A DNA stretch of 64,000 bases from Geothrix sp. SG200 (GCF_022808935.1 NZ_JAKZFR010000003.1:186001-250000), one strand, 5' to 3'; numbered from the stretch's first letter, positions 35,690 through 45,392 are shown. Numbers and translations: made by a program. The notes: generated from the sequence alone by a model not told the origin.

Positions 35690-36956
35690 GGTCGGCGGAC
35701 TCCCCATCACAGAGCCAGGCCCCGGCGGCCGCCAGCATGGCCTGGAGTCCGGTCTTCAGGGTGGGATGCAGCACCGGGGCGAACCGGGAGGAGTGGTTGC
35801 TGGGGATGCGGTTGACCTGTCCCTCGGCTTTCGCCTCGGCGTAGACCTCAGGATCGGTGCCGCCCACGATCCAGAACACGTAGGGCGTCTTCCAGGCACG
35901 GCCGAAGAGGCTGAAGTCCTCGCTGGCGGCGGCGGGCGCCGTCTCGTAGGCCCGCTCGCCGAACTGGGCCTGGAAGGCCTTCGTCACCCGGGCCGTGGCG
36001 GCGGCGTCGTTCACGGTCATGGGATAGCTGTTCAGGGGGGTGAACTCAGGCTCCCGCGGCGCGTTCGAGGCCGCGCACTCCGCGCAGCAGATCCGTTTCA
36101 CCGCGGACAGGACATGGTCGCGGACGCCCTCGTCGTAGGTGCGGATGTTCAGCTTGAGGGTGGCGTCCTCGGGGATGATGTTCTCCTTGGTGCCGGCCTG
36201 GAGCGAGCCGATGGTCAGCACCGCGCTGTCCAGCGGCCCCACCTCACGGGAGACGATGGTCTGAAGGCGCAGGACCGTGGAGGCCGCCATGACCACCGGG
36301 TCGATGGACGTCTGGGGCTGGGAGCCGTGGGAGCCCCGCCCGAAGAGCCGGACCTGGAGGCTGTCCCCGGCGGAAAGGATGGTGCCGCTGCGGGTGCCCA
36401 CGGTGCCGGCCGCTCCCACCATCACGTGCTGGCCCAGGATGACGTCGGGCCGGGGGAAGCGCGTGGTCATGCCGTCGTCCACCATGCCCTGGGCGCCGCG
36501 GCCGACCTCCTCGCCGGGCTGGAACACGGCCAGGAGGGTCCCCCTCCAAAGGTCCCGGTGCTGGCTGAGCACTTGGGTCGCGCCCATGAGCCAGGTCACG
36601 TGCAGGTCGTGGCCGCAAGCGTGCGAGACCCCCACGTCCGCGCCTTCGTCGTTCGTGGCCCGGGCCGTGCTCGCGTAGGGCAGGCCGGTGGCTTCTGTGA
36701 CTGGCAGGGCGTCCATGTCCGCCCGCAGCATCACCGTGGGCCCAGGCCCGTTGTGCAGGAGGCCCACCACGCCCGTGCCGCCCACCCCGGATGTCACCTC
36801 GAAGCCTTGCTCGGCAAGGTGCGCGGCCGCCCGTCTCGCCGTGCGCACCTCCTGCATGGACAGCTCCGGATGGCTGTGCAGGTCCTTGTAGATGGCCTCC
36901 AGCTCCGGCAGGAGCGCCTCCAGATGGGAATCGAGCGCCTTGGCCAGCGGGTCCAT
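35682..36956 (-). CDS. M20D family amidohydrolase/peptidase
   Basis: The product has 424 residues from the ATG at 36956 (GGAGGCTCC before it). The much longer antisense frame to 39797 is a shadow of leuS. Metal-binding and family motifs are DLHSHPELSMQE, VMLRADMDALPVTE, SHACGHDLHVTWLMGA (the CGHD of M20D), FQPGEEVGRGAQGMVDDG, and a C-terminal SEDFSLFG. Such enzymes deacylate N-acyl amino acids or related amides. Its transcript continues into the TRIC gene. The substrate is unknown. Confidence 0.9.
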   Translation of the reverse strand: MDPLAKALDSHLEALLPELEAIYKDLHSHPELSMQEVRTARRAAAHLAEQGFEVTSGVGGTGVVGLLHNGPGPTVMLRADMDALPVTEATGLPYASTARATNDEGADVGVSHACGHDLHVTWLMGATQVLSQHRDLWRGTLLAVFQPGEEVGRGAQGMVDDGMTTRFPRPDVILGQHVMVGAAGTVGTRSGTILSAGDSLQVRLFGRGSHGSQPQTSIDPVVMAASTVLRLQTIVSREVGPLDSAVLTIGSLQAGTKENIIPEDATLKLNIRTYDEGVRDHVLSAVKRICCAECAASNAPREPEFTPLNSYPMTVNDAAATARVTKAFQAQFGERAYETAPAAASEDFSLFGRAWKTPYVFWIVGGTDPEVYAEAKAEGQVNRIPSNHSSRFAPVLHPTLKTGLQAMLAAAGAWLCDGESADHA

Positions 36957-37103
36957 GGAGCCTCCGTGGGCAAGTATCCTGCCCTGATTCCAGATCCAGG
37001 TGGGGAATTCCGTGAGATGAAGCGGTTGTCCTGCCTGCGGCAAGCCGTGGCTGGAGGCAGGAGGGTTTCCTTGTAGAATCAAGGGTTCTAGCGGAGTTTC
37101 GCC

Positions 37104-39530
37104 ATGCCCTTCCAGCCCCTGACCCAGGAACCCGAGATCCAGCGCCGCTGGCTCGAGTCCGGCGCCTTCCGCGCCAAGCGGGCCTCGGAGCTGCTGCCCG
37201 GGTCGAAGACCTTCTACATGCTGGTGATGCTGCCCTACCCCAGCGGCCGCATCCACATGGGCCACGTGCGGAACTACACCCTGGGCGACGTCACGGCCCG
37301 CTTCCGCCGCATGCGGGGCTGCGAGGTCATGCATCCGCTCGGCTGGGACAGCTTCGGCCTGCCGGCGGAGAACGCTGCCATCAAGCACGGCATTCACCCC
37401 GCCATCTGGACTCGCAAGAACATCGAGGAGATGAAGGGCCAGATCCAGAAGATGGGCATCAGCTACGACTGGGACCGTGAGATCGCCAGCTTCCAGGACG
37501 ACTACTACCGCTGGAACCAGTGGCTCTTCCTCAAGATGTGGGAGGCGGGCGACGTGTTCCGCGCCATGCGCACCGTGAACTGGTGCGAGGAGCTGGGCAC
37601 CGTGCTGGCCAACGAGCAGGTGGTGGACGGCAAGGACGAACGTACGGGGTTCCCCGTCGTGCAGAAGCCCCTGGAGCAGTATTTCTTCAAGACCACGAAG
37701 TACGCGGACGAGCTGCTCGAGTGCCTGGACGGCCTGGACTGGCCCGAGAACGTGAAGACGATGCAGCGCAACTGGATCGGCCGCTCCGAGGGCGCGCGCC
37801 TGGCCTTCGACCTCGAAGGCGATGGCCGGATAGAGGTCTTCACCACGCGCCTGGACACGCTCTTCGGCGTCACCTTCATGGCCCTCAGCACCGAGCATCC
37901 CGCCATCGAAAAGGCCGCCGAGACCGATGCGGCGCTGAAGGCCTTCTGCGATCAGGTGGCCTCGGTGAGCCGCGAGGAGCGCCTCACCAGCGATGTGAAG
38001 CTGGGCCACCGCACGTCGCTTTCCGCCATCCACCCGTTCACGGGCGAGAAGGTCCCGGTCTTCGCTGCCAACTACGTGCTCATGGACTACGGCACCGGGG
38101 CCGTCATGGGCGTGCCCGCCCACGACGAACGCGACCACGACTTCGCGAAGAAGTACGGCCTGCCCATTCCCCAGGTCATCGAATCGGAAAGCGAATGGGA
38201 CCTCGGCACCCTGGTGAACAGCGGCGAGTTCACGGGCATGAAGAGCGAGGATGCCGTCGCGGCCATGATCGCCAAGCTCGGCGCCCGCGCCGAGAAGACC
38301 ACCACCTACAAGCTCAAGGACTGGGGCCTCAGTCGCCAGCGCTACTGGGGCACGCCCATCCCGACGGTACACTGCTCGGCCTGCGGGGTCGTTCCCGAGA
38401 AGCCCGAGAACCTCCCTGTGCGTCTGCCCGAGGATGTGGCCTTCACCGGCGTTGGTCCCTCGCCCCTGACGACGTCTTCCTCCTTCTTGGACACGACGTG
38501 TCCAAGCTGTGGCAAGCCGGCCAAGCGCGAGACCGACACCATGGACACCTTCGTGGACTCGAGCTGGTACTGGCTTCGCTACCTGGATCCCAGGAACACG
38601 GAGCTGCCCTTCGCCAAGGCCGAGAGCGACGCCTGGATGCCCGTGGACCTGTATGTGGGCGGCATCGAGCATGCCACCATGCACCTCATCTACGCCCGCT
38701 TCTTCTACAAGGTGCTGCGCGACCTGGGCCTGGCCAGCGGCCCTGAGCCTTTCCAGAAGCTCATCTGCCAGGGCATGGTGCTGAAGGACGGCTCGAAGAT
38801 GAGCAAGTCCAAGGGCAACATCGTCGATCCCGACGAGGTGATCTCCAAATACGGTGCGGACGCCCTGCGCCTCTTCATGATCTTCGCCGCCCCCATCGAG
38901 AAGGAGATCGACTGGACGGGCTTCGAGGGCATCGAAGGCGCCAGCCGCTTCCTCAAGCGCGTCACGCGCATGGTGGAAGACCACGAGGTGACCGCGGATG
39001 CTATGCCGGCCAAGGATCAGCTCGCCCCTGCGGAGAAGACCCTCCTCATCAAGCTCAACCAGACCATTGCCCGGCTCACGGACGACCTGGAGCGACGCTA
39101 CCAGTTCAACACCGTGGTGTCGGGCCTCATGGAGCTGTCCAACGCCCTGGGTGACCTGCCCGCGGACGCGCCGCACCGCCGGGCCGTCATGCAACACGCC
39201 CTCGACGCCTTCGTGCGCATGATGTCGCCCGTGGCGCCCCACCTGGCCGAGCAGCTCTGGAATCAGCTCGGGAAGGCGGGCCTCTGCATGCAGGCGGCCT
39301 GGCCCGAGGCTGACCCGGCCTTCCTGGAGGCCGACGAGGTGCTGGTGGTGGTGCAGGTGAACGGCAAAGTGCGCGGCCGCATCACCGTGCCGGCCCACGC
39401 CGGCGAGGCGCAGCGCCGCGAGGCCGCCCTGGCCTGCGCCGAGGCCCAGCCCCACCTGGCGGGCAAGGAGATCGTGAAAGTGGTTCTTCCTCCGGGCGGC
39501 AAGCTCGTGAGCATCGTGGTGAAAGGCTGA
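37104..39530 (+). CDS. leuS: Leucyl-tRNA synthetase
   Basis: The product has 808 residues; CGGAG precedes the ATG. The class I signatures are HMGH at 51-54 and KMSKS at 565-569. The editing domain is present (residues about 220-400, with MGVPAHDERDHDF), as are the zinc-like Cys pairs CSACG and CPSCG in the ZN-1 region. The C-terminal anticodon-binding helices end with EIVKVVLPPGGKLVSIVVKG. The length is normal for bacterial LeuRS, slightly short. It is the first gene of a leuS-cysK-pyrE cluster with four-base spacing to the next gene. Confidence 0.97.
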   Translation: MPFQPLTQEPEIQRRWLESGAFRAKRASELLPGSKTFYMLVMLPYPSGRIHMGHVRNYTLGDVTARFRRMRGCEVMHPLGWDSFGLPAENAAIKHGIHPAIWTRKNIEEMKGQIQKMGISYDWDREIASFQDDYYRWNQWLFLKMWEAGDVFRAMRTVNWCEELGTVLANEQVVDGKDERTGFPVVQKPLEQYFFKTTKYADELLECLDGLDWPENVKTMQRNWIGRSEGARLAFDLEGDGRIEVFTTRLDTLFGVTFMALSTEHPAIEKAAETDAALKAFCDQVASVSREERLTSDVKLGHRTSLSAIHPFTGEKVPVFAANYVLMDYGTGAVMGVPAHDERDHDFAKKYGLPIPQVIESESEWDLGTLVNSGEFTGMKSEDAVAAMIAKLGARAEKTTTYKLKDWGLSRQRYWGTPIPTVHCSACGVVPEKPENLPVRLPEDVAFTGVGPSPLTTSSSFLDTTCPSCGKPAKRETDTMDTFVDSSWYWLRYLDPRNTELPFAKAESDAWMPVDLYVGGIEHATMHLIYARFFYKVLRDLGLASGPEPFQKLICQGMVLKDGSKMSKSKGNIVDPDEVISKYGADALRLFMIFAAPIEKEIDWTGFEGIEGASRFLKRVTRMVEDHEVTADAMPAKDQLAPAEKTLLIKLNQTIARLTDDLERRYQFNTVVSGLMELSNALGDLPADAPHRRAVMQHALDAFVRMMSPVAPHLAEQLWNQLGKAGLCMQAAWPEADPAFLEADEVLVVVQVNGKVRGRITVPAHAGEAQRREAALACAEAQPHLAGKEIVKVVLPPGGKLVSIVVKG

Positions 39531-39534
39531 TCCC

Positions 39535-40473
39535 GTGACCAAGACCCTCCCTTCCGTCGTCGATACCGTCCTTGACCTGGTGGGGAACACCCCCCTGCTG
39601 CGCCTGACCCGCTTCGCGCCGGGCCTCCAGCTCTTCTCCAAGCTCGAGTACCTGAACCCCGGCGGCAGCGTGAAGGACCGCATCGGCGTGGGGATGATCA
39701 AGGCCGCGGAGGCGCTCGGCCAGATCAAGCCCGGCGTGAGCACCATCATCGAGCCCACCGCCGGGAACACCGGCGTGGGCCTGGCCATCGCCGCCAAGGC
39801 CCTGGGCTACCGCTGCATCCTCTGCGTGCCGACGAAGTACAGCCGGGAGAAGATGATGCTCATGAAGGCCCTGGGGGCGGAGCTGGTGCTCATCCCCAAG
39901 GAGCAGGGCATGAAGGGCGCCATCGCCAAGTGCCAGGAGCTGGCGGCGAGCATTCCCCACGCCTTCGTGCCCCAGCAGTTCGACAACCCCAGCAACCCCG
40001 ACAGCCACTACGCCACCACGGGCCCCGAGATCTGGCAGCAGATGGAGGGCCGCGTGGACGCCGTGGTGCTGGGCGCCGGCAGCGGCGGCACCTTCACAGG
40101 CATCGCCCGCTACCTCAAGGAGAAGAACCCCGCCCTCAAGGCCGTGGTGGTGCAGCCCGTGGGCTCAGTCTACTGCGGCGCTCCCGTGGGCGAGTGGGTG
40201 GTGGAGGGCGTGGGCAACGGCTTCATTCCCGCCAGCCTCGACCTTTCCATCGCCGACCGGATCATCGACGTGGCGGACGCCGACAGCCTGGCCACGGCCC
40301 GGGAGCTCATCGCCACCGAGGGCTGCCTGGTGGGCGCCTCCGCCGGCGCCAATGCCTGGGCGGCCCGCGAGTATGCGAATACCCTGCCCGCCGGTTCCCG
40401 GGTGGTGACGCTCTTCCCAGACGGGGCCGAGCGCTACATGTCCAAGCAGCCCGTGGCCGACCTGGAGCTCTGA
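39535..40473 (+). CDS. cysK: Cysteine synthase (O-acetylserine sulfhydrylase family)
   Basis: The product has 312 residues and begins with GTG four bases after the leuS stop. PLP-binding Lys47 is in NPGGSVKDRIG, the phosphate loop is PTAGNTGVGLA, and GAGSGGTFTGIARYLKEKNP is typical of CysK/CBS-fold enzymes. It would form cysteine from O-acetylserine and sulfide. A cystathionine beta-synthase-like specificity cannot be excluded, as no regulatory domain is present. The stop overlaps the pyrE start (TGATG). Confidence 0.9.
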   Translation: MTKTLPSVVDTVLDLVGNTPLLRLTRFAPGLQLFSKLEYLNPGGSVKDRIGVGMIKAAEALGQIKPGVSTIIEPTAGNTGVGLAIAAKALGYRCILCVPTKYSREKMMLMKALGAELVLIPKEQGMKGAIAKCQELAASIPHAFVPQQFDNPSNPDSHYATTGPEIWQQMEGRVDAVVLGAGSGGTFTGIARYLKEKNPALKAVVVQPVGSVYCGAPVGEWVVEGVGNGFIPASLDLSIADRIIDVADADSLATARELIATEGCLVGASAGANAWAAREYANTLPAGSRVVTLFPDGAERYMSKQPVADLEL

Positions 40474-41114
40474 TGTCGCTCTCGCCCCGAGACCTCGCCG
40501 CCTGCCTGCTGGACGCCGGCGCGGTGCGCCTCCAGCCCCTGGACCCCTTCACCTGGGCCAGCGGCCTGAAGGCGCCCATCTACTGCGACAACCGCCAGCT
40601 CCTGGGCTTTCCCGAGGCCCGCGGCCAGATCGTGGCGGCCCTGGCGGAGCGGGCCGCCAGCTTCACCCCCACGCTCGTGGCCGGCGCCGCCACCGCAGGC
40701 GTGCCCTGGGCGGCCATGGTGGCGGACCGCCTGGGCCTGCCCATGGCCTACGTACGCCCCACGCCCAAGAACCACGGCATGGGTCGTCAGGTGGAGGGCC
40801 CCCTGGCCAAGGGACACCGCGCGGTGCTCATCGAGGACCTGATCTCCACGGGCATGTCCAGCCTCAAGTGCGCGGACGCACTTCGGGCCGAGGGCGCGGA
40901 GGTGCCGGCGGTGCTGGCCCTCTTCAGCTACGGCCTGCCCCAGGCGGAACAGGCCTTCGCCTCGGCTCACATTCCGTTCGAGGTGCTCGGCTCCTTCCAG
41001 GTGCTGTCCGAGGAAGCCGAACACCGCGGCATCCTGGATGCCGCCGGCCTGGCCGACCTGGCGGACTGGCGGATGGATACTGTGGCCTGGAGCCGCGCCC
41101 GTGGCGGGGCGTAG
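40473..41114 (+). CDS. pyrE: Orotate phosphoribosyltransferase
   Basis: The product has 213 residues; its ATG shares a base with the cysK stop. The N-terminus SGLKAPIYCDNRQLLGFP and the VRPTPKNHGMGRQVEGPL loop are characteristic of PyrE. The PRPP-binding motif is AVLIEDLISTGMSS. It converts orotate and PRPP to orotidine monophosphate in pyrimidine synthesis. Grouping with leuS and cysK seems to be transcriptional rather than pathway-based. Confidence 0.93.
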   Translation: MSLSPRDLAACLLDAGAVRLQPLDPFTWASGLKAPIYCDNRQLLGFPEARGQIVAALAERAASFTPTLVAGAATAGVPWAAMVADRLGLPMAYVRPTPKNHGMGRQVEGPLAKGHRAVLIEDLISTGMSSLKCADALRAEGAEVPAVLALFSYGLPQAEQAFASAHIPFEVLGSFQVLSEEAEHRGILDAAGLADLADWRMDTVAWSRARGGA

Positions 41115-41146
41115 GCGCCGACCCGCATCGGCGAAAGTCGCGGACA

Positions 41147-41259
41147 GGATTAACAGGATGGAAAGATGGATTAACAGGATGAATGAAGAAAAACAGTTCT
41201 GATGTTGCTTCCGTCATTTGTTTTTGAATCCTGTTCATCCTTCAAAATCCTGTTCATCC
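41147..41259. repeat. Dispersed ATCCTGTTcATCC-type repeat, inverted pair of tandem units
   Basis: Two copies of GGATTAACAGGATG (41147, 41168) are followed by two copies of AATCCTGTTCATCC (41227, 41246) in inverted orientation. The four units can pair across the 169-bp gap between pyrE and cobO. Closely similar sequences are known as dispersed intergenic repeats in many unrelated bacteria. No gene is seen in the gap. Confidence 0.75.
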
Positions 41260-41283
41260 TGTCCTGTTTTTTGGGGTCCAGTC

Positions 41284-41841
41284 ATGAAGCTCTACACACG
41301 CACCGGCGATGACGGCTCCTCGGGTCTCTTCGGGGGGGAGCGGGTCAGCAAGTCCCATCTGCGGCTGGTGGCCTACGGCACACTGGACGAGCTGAACAGC
41401 GTCATGGGCCTGCTGCTGCTCCACGCCACGGCTCCCTGCGCCACGCAGGAGACCCTGCAGCGCATCCAGCACGATCTCTTCGTGCTGGGGGCCATCCTCG
41501 CCACGCCGGCCAACCGCCAGGAGCTGCTGGGCGCTCGCATGAGCACCCCCACCTGGGCCCTGGCGGACATGGAGGCGGACATCGACCGCCTGACCGCCCT
41601 GGCGCCGCCCATGACGGCCTTCGTGCTGCCTGGAGGCACGTCCGCCTCGGCCCACGCCCACCTGGCCCGCACGGTCTGCCGCCGGGCCGAGCGCGAGGTG
41701 GTGGCCCTCACCCACGAGGAGCCGCTGAACCCCGCTGTCCTGGCCTACCTGAACCGACTCAGCGACTGGCTCTTCGCCCTCGCCCGCGCCGAGAACGCCA
41801 CCGCCGGCGTGCCCGACATCCAGTGGGTGCCGAAGGACTGA
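41284..41841 (+). CDS. PduO-type ATP:cob(I)alamin adenosyltransferase
   Basis: The product has 185 residues. The ATP-binding N-terminus TRTGDDGSSGLFGGERVSKS is diagnostic for the PduO type. The YGTLDELNS motif and the C-terminal RRAERE and LNRLSDWLFALAR blocks complete the five-helix bundle. It makes adenosylcobalamin from cob(I)alamin and ATP. The ribosome site is weak (GGGG). No cobalamin riboswitch was recognised upstream, and no cobalamin biosynthesis genes are in the window. Confidence 0.93.
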   Translation: MKLYTRTGDDGSSGLFGGERVSKSHLRLVAYGTLDELNSVMGLLLLHATAPCATQETLQRIQHDLFVLGAILATPANRQELLGARMSTPTWALADMEADIDRLTALAPPMTAFVLPGGTSASAHAHLARTVCRRAEREVVALTHEEPLNPAVLAYLNRLSDWLFALARAENATAGVPDIQWVPKD

Positions 41842-41870
41842 CGGCGCCATTCCCGGGGCGGCGGTACATG

Positions 41871-41896
41871 GCTCGGCCCCCTTCCGGGGGCCGAGC
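41871..41896. terminator. Terminator between cobalamin adenosyltransferase and TonB receptor 1
   Basis: Arms GCTCGGCCCCC and GGGGGCCGAGC, eleven pairs, with loop TTCC, then TTT on plus. Genes converge here, so it may serve both strands. Confidence 0.75.
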
Positions 41897-41917
41897 TTTG
41901 CGGATTGGAGATCCGGG

Positions 41918-44900
41918 CTAGAAGGAGAACTTCACGCCCACGTTCCAGCGGCGGGGCGGAATCCAGGCGTAGGCCTGGCCCACGCTGAGGCCGCTGAAGG
42001 GGAAGTTCTGGGCCGCGGCCACGTCGGTGGCCAGCTGCCGGTTGAAGAAGTTGAACACATCCAGGGAGACCGAGCCCTTGGTCTTCTGCCAGACCTTGAA
42101 GTCGTACTGGAGGTGGACATCCATCGTGTCGTAGCGGGGGCTCATGTTCTTGCCGAGGGTCTCGGTGTCGACCATGGCCGGGTCCTTAGGAGCGAGCAGC
42201 AGCAGGCGGCTGGAGAAGACCTGCCCGTCGCTGTAGTGATAGCCGGAGACCACGTTGTAGGTGGCGCCGATGAGGAAGCCGGAGTCCCACTTGTAGTAGG
42301 CGTACGCCTTGCCCATCCAGTCGAGGGAGCCTTCGAGGCTGCCGTTGTTGTAGCCCAGCCGCGGGTCGAAACGGGCCAGATCGCCCTGGTAGTCGGCGTT
42401 GCCTGAGCTGTTGGAGTTGCCCGTGGCCCGGATGCGGCTGAAGGTGGCGAAGCCGCCCCAGTGATCCTGGAGACGGCGGGTAACCGTCAAGTCCACCGTG
42501 TTGTAGTAGCGGAAGCCGCCGGGCAGGTTGGCGAGCACGAAGTTCAGAGTGCCGCCATTCACGCGGGCCACATTCTGGGCGCCTGAGTAGCCGCCGCCCG
42601 CGAAGTAGTTCGGGTCGATGGCCAGGGAACGGAAGCGATTCACGGCTTTGAGCTGCGCGGAAGTCAGCTGGGAATAGGGAATGGGCACATCGAGCTTGCC
42701 GGTCGTGGGATTGGCCGTGTACAGCCCGTACAAGGACCGGGCCTCGGCTTCCAGCCGGTCCGCGCTTGTGTAGAGGGTGGGATCCCAGTCCTCGACGATG
42801 TCGTAGTCGCGGCGGTAGGTGTAGGTGGCTTCCGCGGTCCAGGCATTGCCGAAGTCCTGGGCGAAGCCCAGTCGGAATTCATCGGTCTTGGGCAGCTTGA
42901 AGGAATCCGCGAACACGGCGTCTACCGTCTTGCTGCCGCCTCGCGTGTTCTCGGTGACCCACACGCCGGCAAGGCGGATGTCCTCGGTCTGGACCGAGCT
43001 GGTGAGGCTCCCAGTGAAGCGCACCATGTCCAGCTTGATGGGGTCGATGTAGCGGCCGAAGTAGGCGTAGGCCTTGGTGCGGCCGTTGCCCTTCACGTCC
43101 CAGGTGACGCCGAGACGGGGTGCCCAGTTCGCGCCGGTCTTGAAGAGGGACTGGCCATTGTCCGCCTTGTATTCGTAGGAATCGAAGCGGACGCCGGGGC
43201 TGAAGGTCCAGGTACCGATCTGCCACTGATCCTGGATGTAGCCGCCCTGGGTCTCCATGCGGGGAGACGAGGTGGCCTTGCTGGCCAGGTTGCGGCGGTA
43301 GCCGTAGTAGCCGAGGTACGGGCGGGCGGGGTCGAAGAGCTCATTGAATTGATAGGCATCCAGCTCGCTCGCGGAAACGACGCCGTCGCCGTTCGAATCA
43401 AGCGCGGTGCGGACCGAGTTGTAGTTGCCGCTGTTGATGGCCGTGAGGAGGCGGCTCCCGGTCCCGGGCACATAGCCCCCGTAGGGCGGGATCTTGGGGG
43501 TCGTCGAGGTGGCGGCGACGCCCTGGTCGACCAGGTTGAAGGTCGGGCCGTTGCTCCCCGTGGCCGCGGCGTTCTGCGAGGCGGTCAGGTTGTCGTACCA
43601 GGTGCCGTTGACGATGAAGATGGTCTGCGTGAGCTCTGATTTGCCCTTCTGGATGCCCATCTTGAGGGTGTGGCTGCCGGCGGCCTCGAAGAGATACGTG
43701 AAGTCCACGCGGCCGTTGTCCACCTGGTACTTGCGGGCGGTGCCGGCGGAGCCGCCGCCGAAAGTCCTCTGGATGGAGGGGATGGCGACATTGGATTCCA
43801 GAATGATCTGGGGACCGAGGTCGGCGCGGAGGGCCTGGGTGGTGTCCGCCTCTTCATGCCGAAGGAAGCGGGCATCGAGGATGAACTTGGATTCCTGCCA
43901 CGTGTAGGACAGGTTGTAGTTGTTGCCGCCACGCTCGGTCCGGGTGGCCTGGCTGGACACGACGAGGGGGCTCGCAAGGTTGTCGAAGGTGCTGGGATTG
44001 CGGTTGAAGCCGCCCACCACCGTGTGGCCCGGGGCGATGGCCCAGGTTAGCTTGAAGAAGTAGCGGGACTCGTCGTTGATGACGGTGCTCCGCGTCTCGC
44101 CGGGGGTCAGAGTCGCGGAGGGGTCTACCTTGGCGGTGCCGTCCTCCTTGACTTTCTGGCCCGAGGCGACGATCCACAGCTTGTCCTTCAGGATGGGACC
44201 GGAGAAGTAGACCGTGGTGTCGTTCAGCTGGGAAGGCACGACGGCCAGGCGATAGCGACCCACCGAGTTCCACCAATCCGACGAGCGGTGGTAGTAGTTG
44301 ATGCCGCCGCTCCAGTCGTTGGACCCGGAGATGGTGGTGGTGTTGGAGAACAGGCCGGCGCGGGCCGTGTACTCGGCCGTGATGGCCCCAGTCTTGATGT
44401 CCTGGGCGGCCACCAGCTCGGGGGCGATGGTCGTGCGGTAAAGGCCCGATTCCGGGCTGGTCACATCGATGCCATCGATGAGGTAGGTGTTGTTGCGTGC
44501 GCCGTTGTTGCCGAAGTTGTCTCGGTTGAGTCCGGCGGCCAGTGAGGGGTTGCCGCCGACGCTGACAACGCCGGGGGCCAGGTTGATGGTGGCCATCTGG
44601 TTGCGGGCCACGGGCAGGCTGGTCAGTTCCTCCTGGGTGAGCTGAGTGCCGGCCGTGACGGTGGTGACGTCCACGGCGCTGATGCTGCTGACCACCTCGA
44701 CCACCGCCGCGCCCAGAGGCGCCAGACGGGCGTTCACGCTCTGGGTCTGGTCCACGAGCACATCCACCTTCTCGATGGTCGCCGTCTGGTATTCCTTGGC
44801 CGTGACCAGGACCCGGAACCTGCCGGGGATGAGGCGCAGGAAGCGGGCCTTTCCATCATGGTCAGCGACTTCGGTGCGGGCGCCGCCGATCTGGGTGGGG

Positions 44901-45052
44901 CTGGAGATGATGACCGTGGCCCCGGGGACGGGCGCACCGGCGGTGTTGGTCACTGTGACGGTGATGCCGCCATCGCCGGCCGCGTGGAGCGCGGCGCCCA
45001 TGGCCACAAGAAGGGCCGTGGTGCGGGCCATTCGGGAGGGGGAGAGATGCAT
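41918..45052 (-). CDS. TonB-dependent receptor 1 (Oar-like) with an EF-hand loop
   Basis: The product has 1044 residues. CAGGAG stands eight bases before the ATG at 45052; the in-frame extension to 45169 has none. A signal peptide ends near ALHAAG. Residues about 30-105 are a carboxypeptidase-regulatory-like domain (VTVTNTAGAPVPGATVIISS). The plug carries LPVARNQMATINLAPGVVS and NNTYLIDGIDVTSPESG. The barrel ends WNVGVKFSF. An extracellular-loop region contains DSNGDGVVSASE at 552-563 (codons 43364-43399), which has D1, N3, D5, G6 and E12 of a canonical EF-hand. The transported substrate is unknown. Confidence 0.87.
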   Translation of the reverse strand: MHLSPSRMARTTALLVAMGAALHAAGDGGITVTVTNTAGAPVPGATVIISSPTQIGGARTEVADHDGKARFLRLIPGRFRVLVTAKEYQTATIEKVDVLVDQTQSVNARLAPLGAAVVEVVSSISAVDVTTVTAGTQLTQEELTSLPVARNQMATINLAPGVVSVGGNPSLAAGLNRDNFGNNGARNNTYLIDGIDVTSPESGLYRTTIAPELVAAQDIKTGAITAEYTARAGLFSNTTTISGSNDWSGGINYYHRSSDWWNSVGRYRLAVVPSQLNDTTVYFSGPILKDKLWIVASGQKVKEDGTAKVDPSATLTPGETRSTVINDESRYFFKLTWAIAPGHTVVGGFNRNPSTFDNLASPLVVSSQATRTERGGNNYNLSYTWQESKFILDARFLRHEEADTTQALRADLGPQIILESNVAIPSIQRTFGGGSAGTARKYQVDNGRVDFTYLFEAAGSHTLKMGIQKGKSELTQTIFIVNGTWYDNLTASQNAAATGSNGPTFNLVDQGVAATSTTPKIPPYGGYVPGTGSRLLTAINSGNYNSVRTALDSNGDGVVSASELDAYQFNELFDPARPYLGYYGYRRNLASKATSSPRMETQGGYIQDQWQIGTWTFSPGVRFDSYEYKADNGQSLFKTGANWAPRLGVTWDVKGNGRTKAYAYFGRYIDPIKLDMVRFTGSLTSSVQTEDIRLAGVWVTENTRGGSKTVDAVFADSFKLPKTDEFRLGFAQDFGNAWTAEATYTYRRDYDIVEDWDPTLYTSADRLEAEARSLYGLYTANPTTGKLDVPIPYSQLTSAQLKAVNRFRSLAIDPNYFAGGGYSGAQNVARVNGGTLNFVLANLPGGFRYYNTVDLTVTRRLQDHWGGFATFSRIRATGNSNSSGNADYQGDLARFDPRLGYNNGSLEGSLDWMGKAYAYYKWDSGFLIGATYNVVSGYHYSDGQVFSSRLLLLAPKDPAMVDTETLGKNMSPRYDTMDVHLQYDFKVWQKTKGSVSLDVFNFFNRQLATDVAAAQNFPFSGLSVGQAYAWIPPRRWNVGVKFSF

Positions 45053-45217
45053 GCAAAACTCCTGGTGGGTGCGGTAGGCCGCACGGGTGAAGGTTGTCGA
45101 GACATCGAGCCTGCCTTCGCCTAGACCGCGGCCGACCTCCAACCAGGATTCATGGAGGCGGGACGACAAGCCCCGGGAGTAACAGGACGTCGAGATCGAA
45201 AGAGCGGAAAGTGCGAT

Positions 45218-45295
45218 AAGGATAGGACAGGTTCTCGAGTTTCTTCATGCTTTTCTTGACCTTTTCATGCGTTACATCGCAACGCGATATTAATG
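45218..45295 (-). promoter_or_regulatory. Promoter region of TonB receptor 1
   Basis: Contains two blocks that recur upstream of receptor 2. One is the dyad ATCGCAACGCGAT (45276-45288) within a 21-base match (45275-45295). The other is AAGGATAGGACAGGTTC (45218-45234), whose minus strand includes TATCCT as a possible -10. The leader to the start codon would be about 160 bases. The rest of the 391-bp gap (45053-45443) holds no credible gene. Confidence 0.5.
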
Positions 45296-45392
45296 AGTCA
45301 GGCGACTGAAAGCCCGGGAAATAGAAGAAGATTGACGCCCTCTTGTTGAAAGAATAGGCGATTGATACATCATCAATAATGGCGTGGCGCCC

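Noticed and set aside
35682-39797. A 1371-residue minus frame joining the M20 enzyme to sequence opposite leuS
   Set aside because: Only the C-terminal 424 residues resemble a protein family, and GGAGG precedes the ATG at 36956. The rest mirrors leuS.
41115-41283. Cobalamin riboswitch before the adenosyltransferase gene
   Set aside because: No B12-box was seen; the gap is filled by the inverted repeat units.
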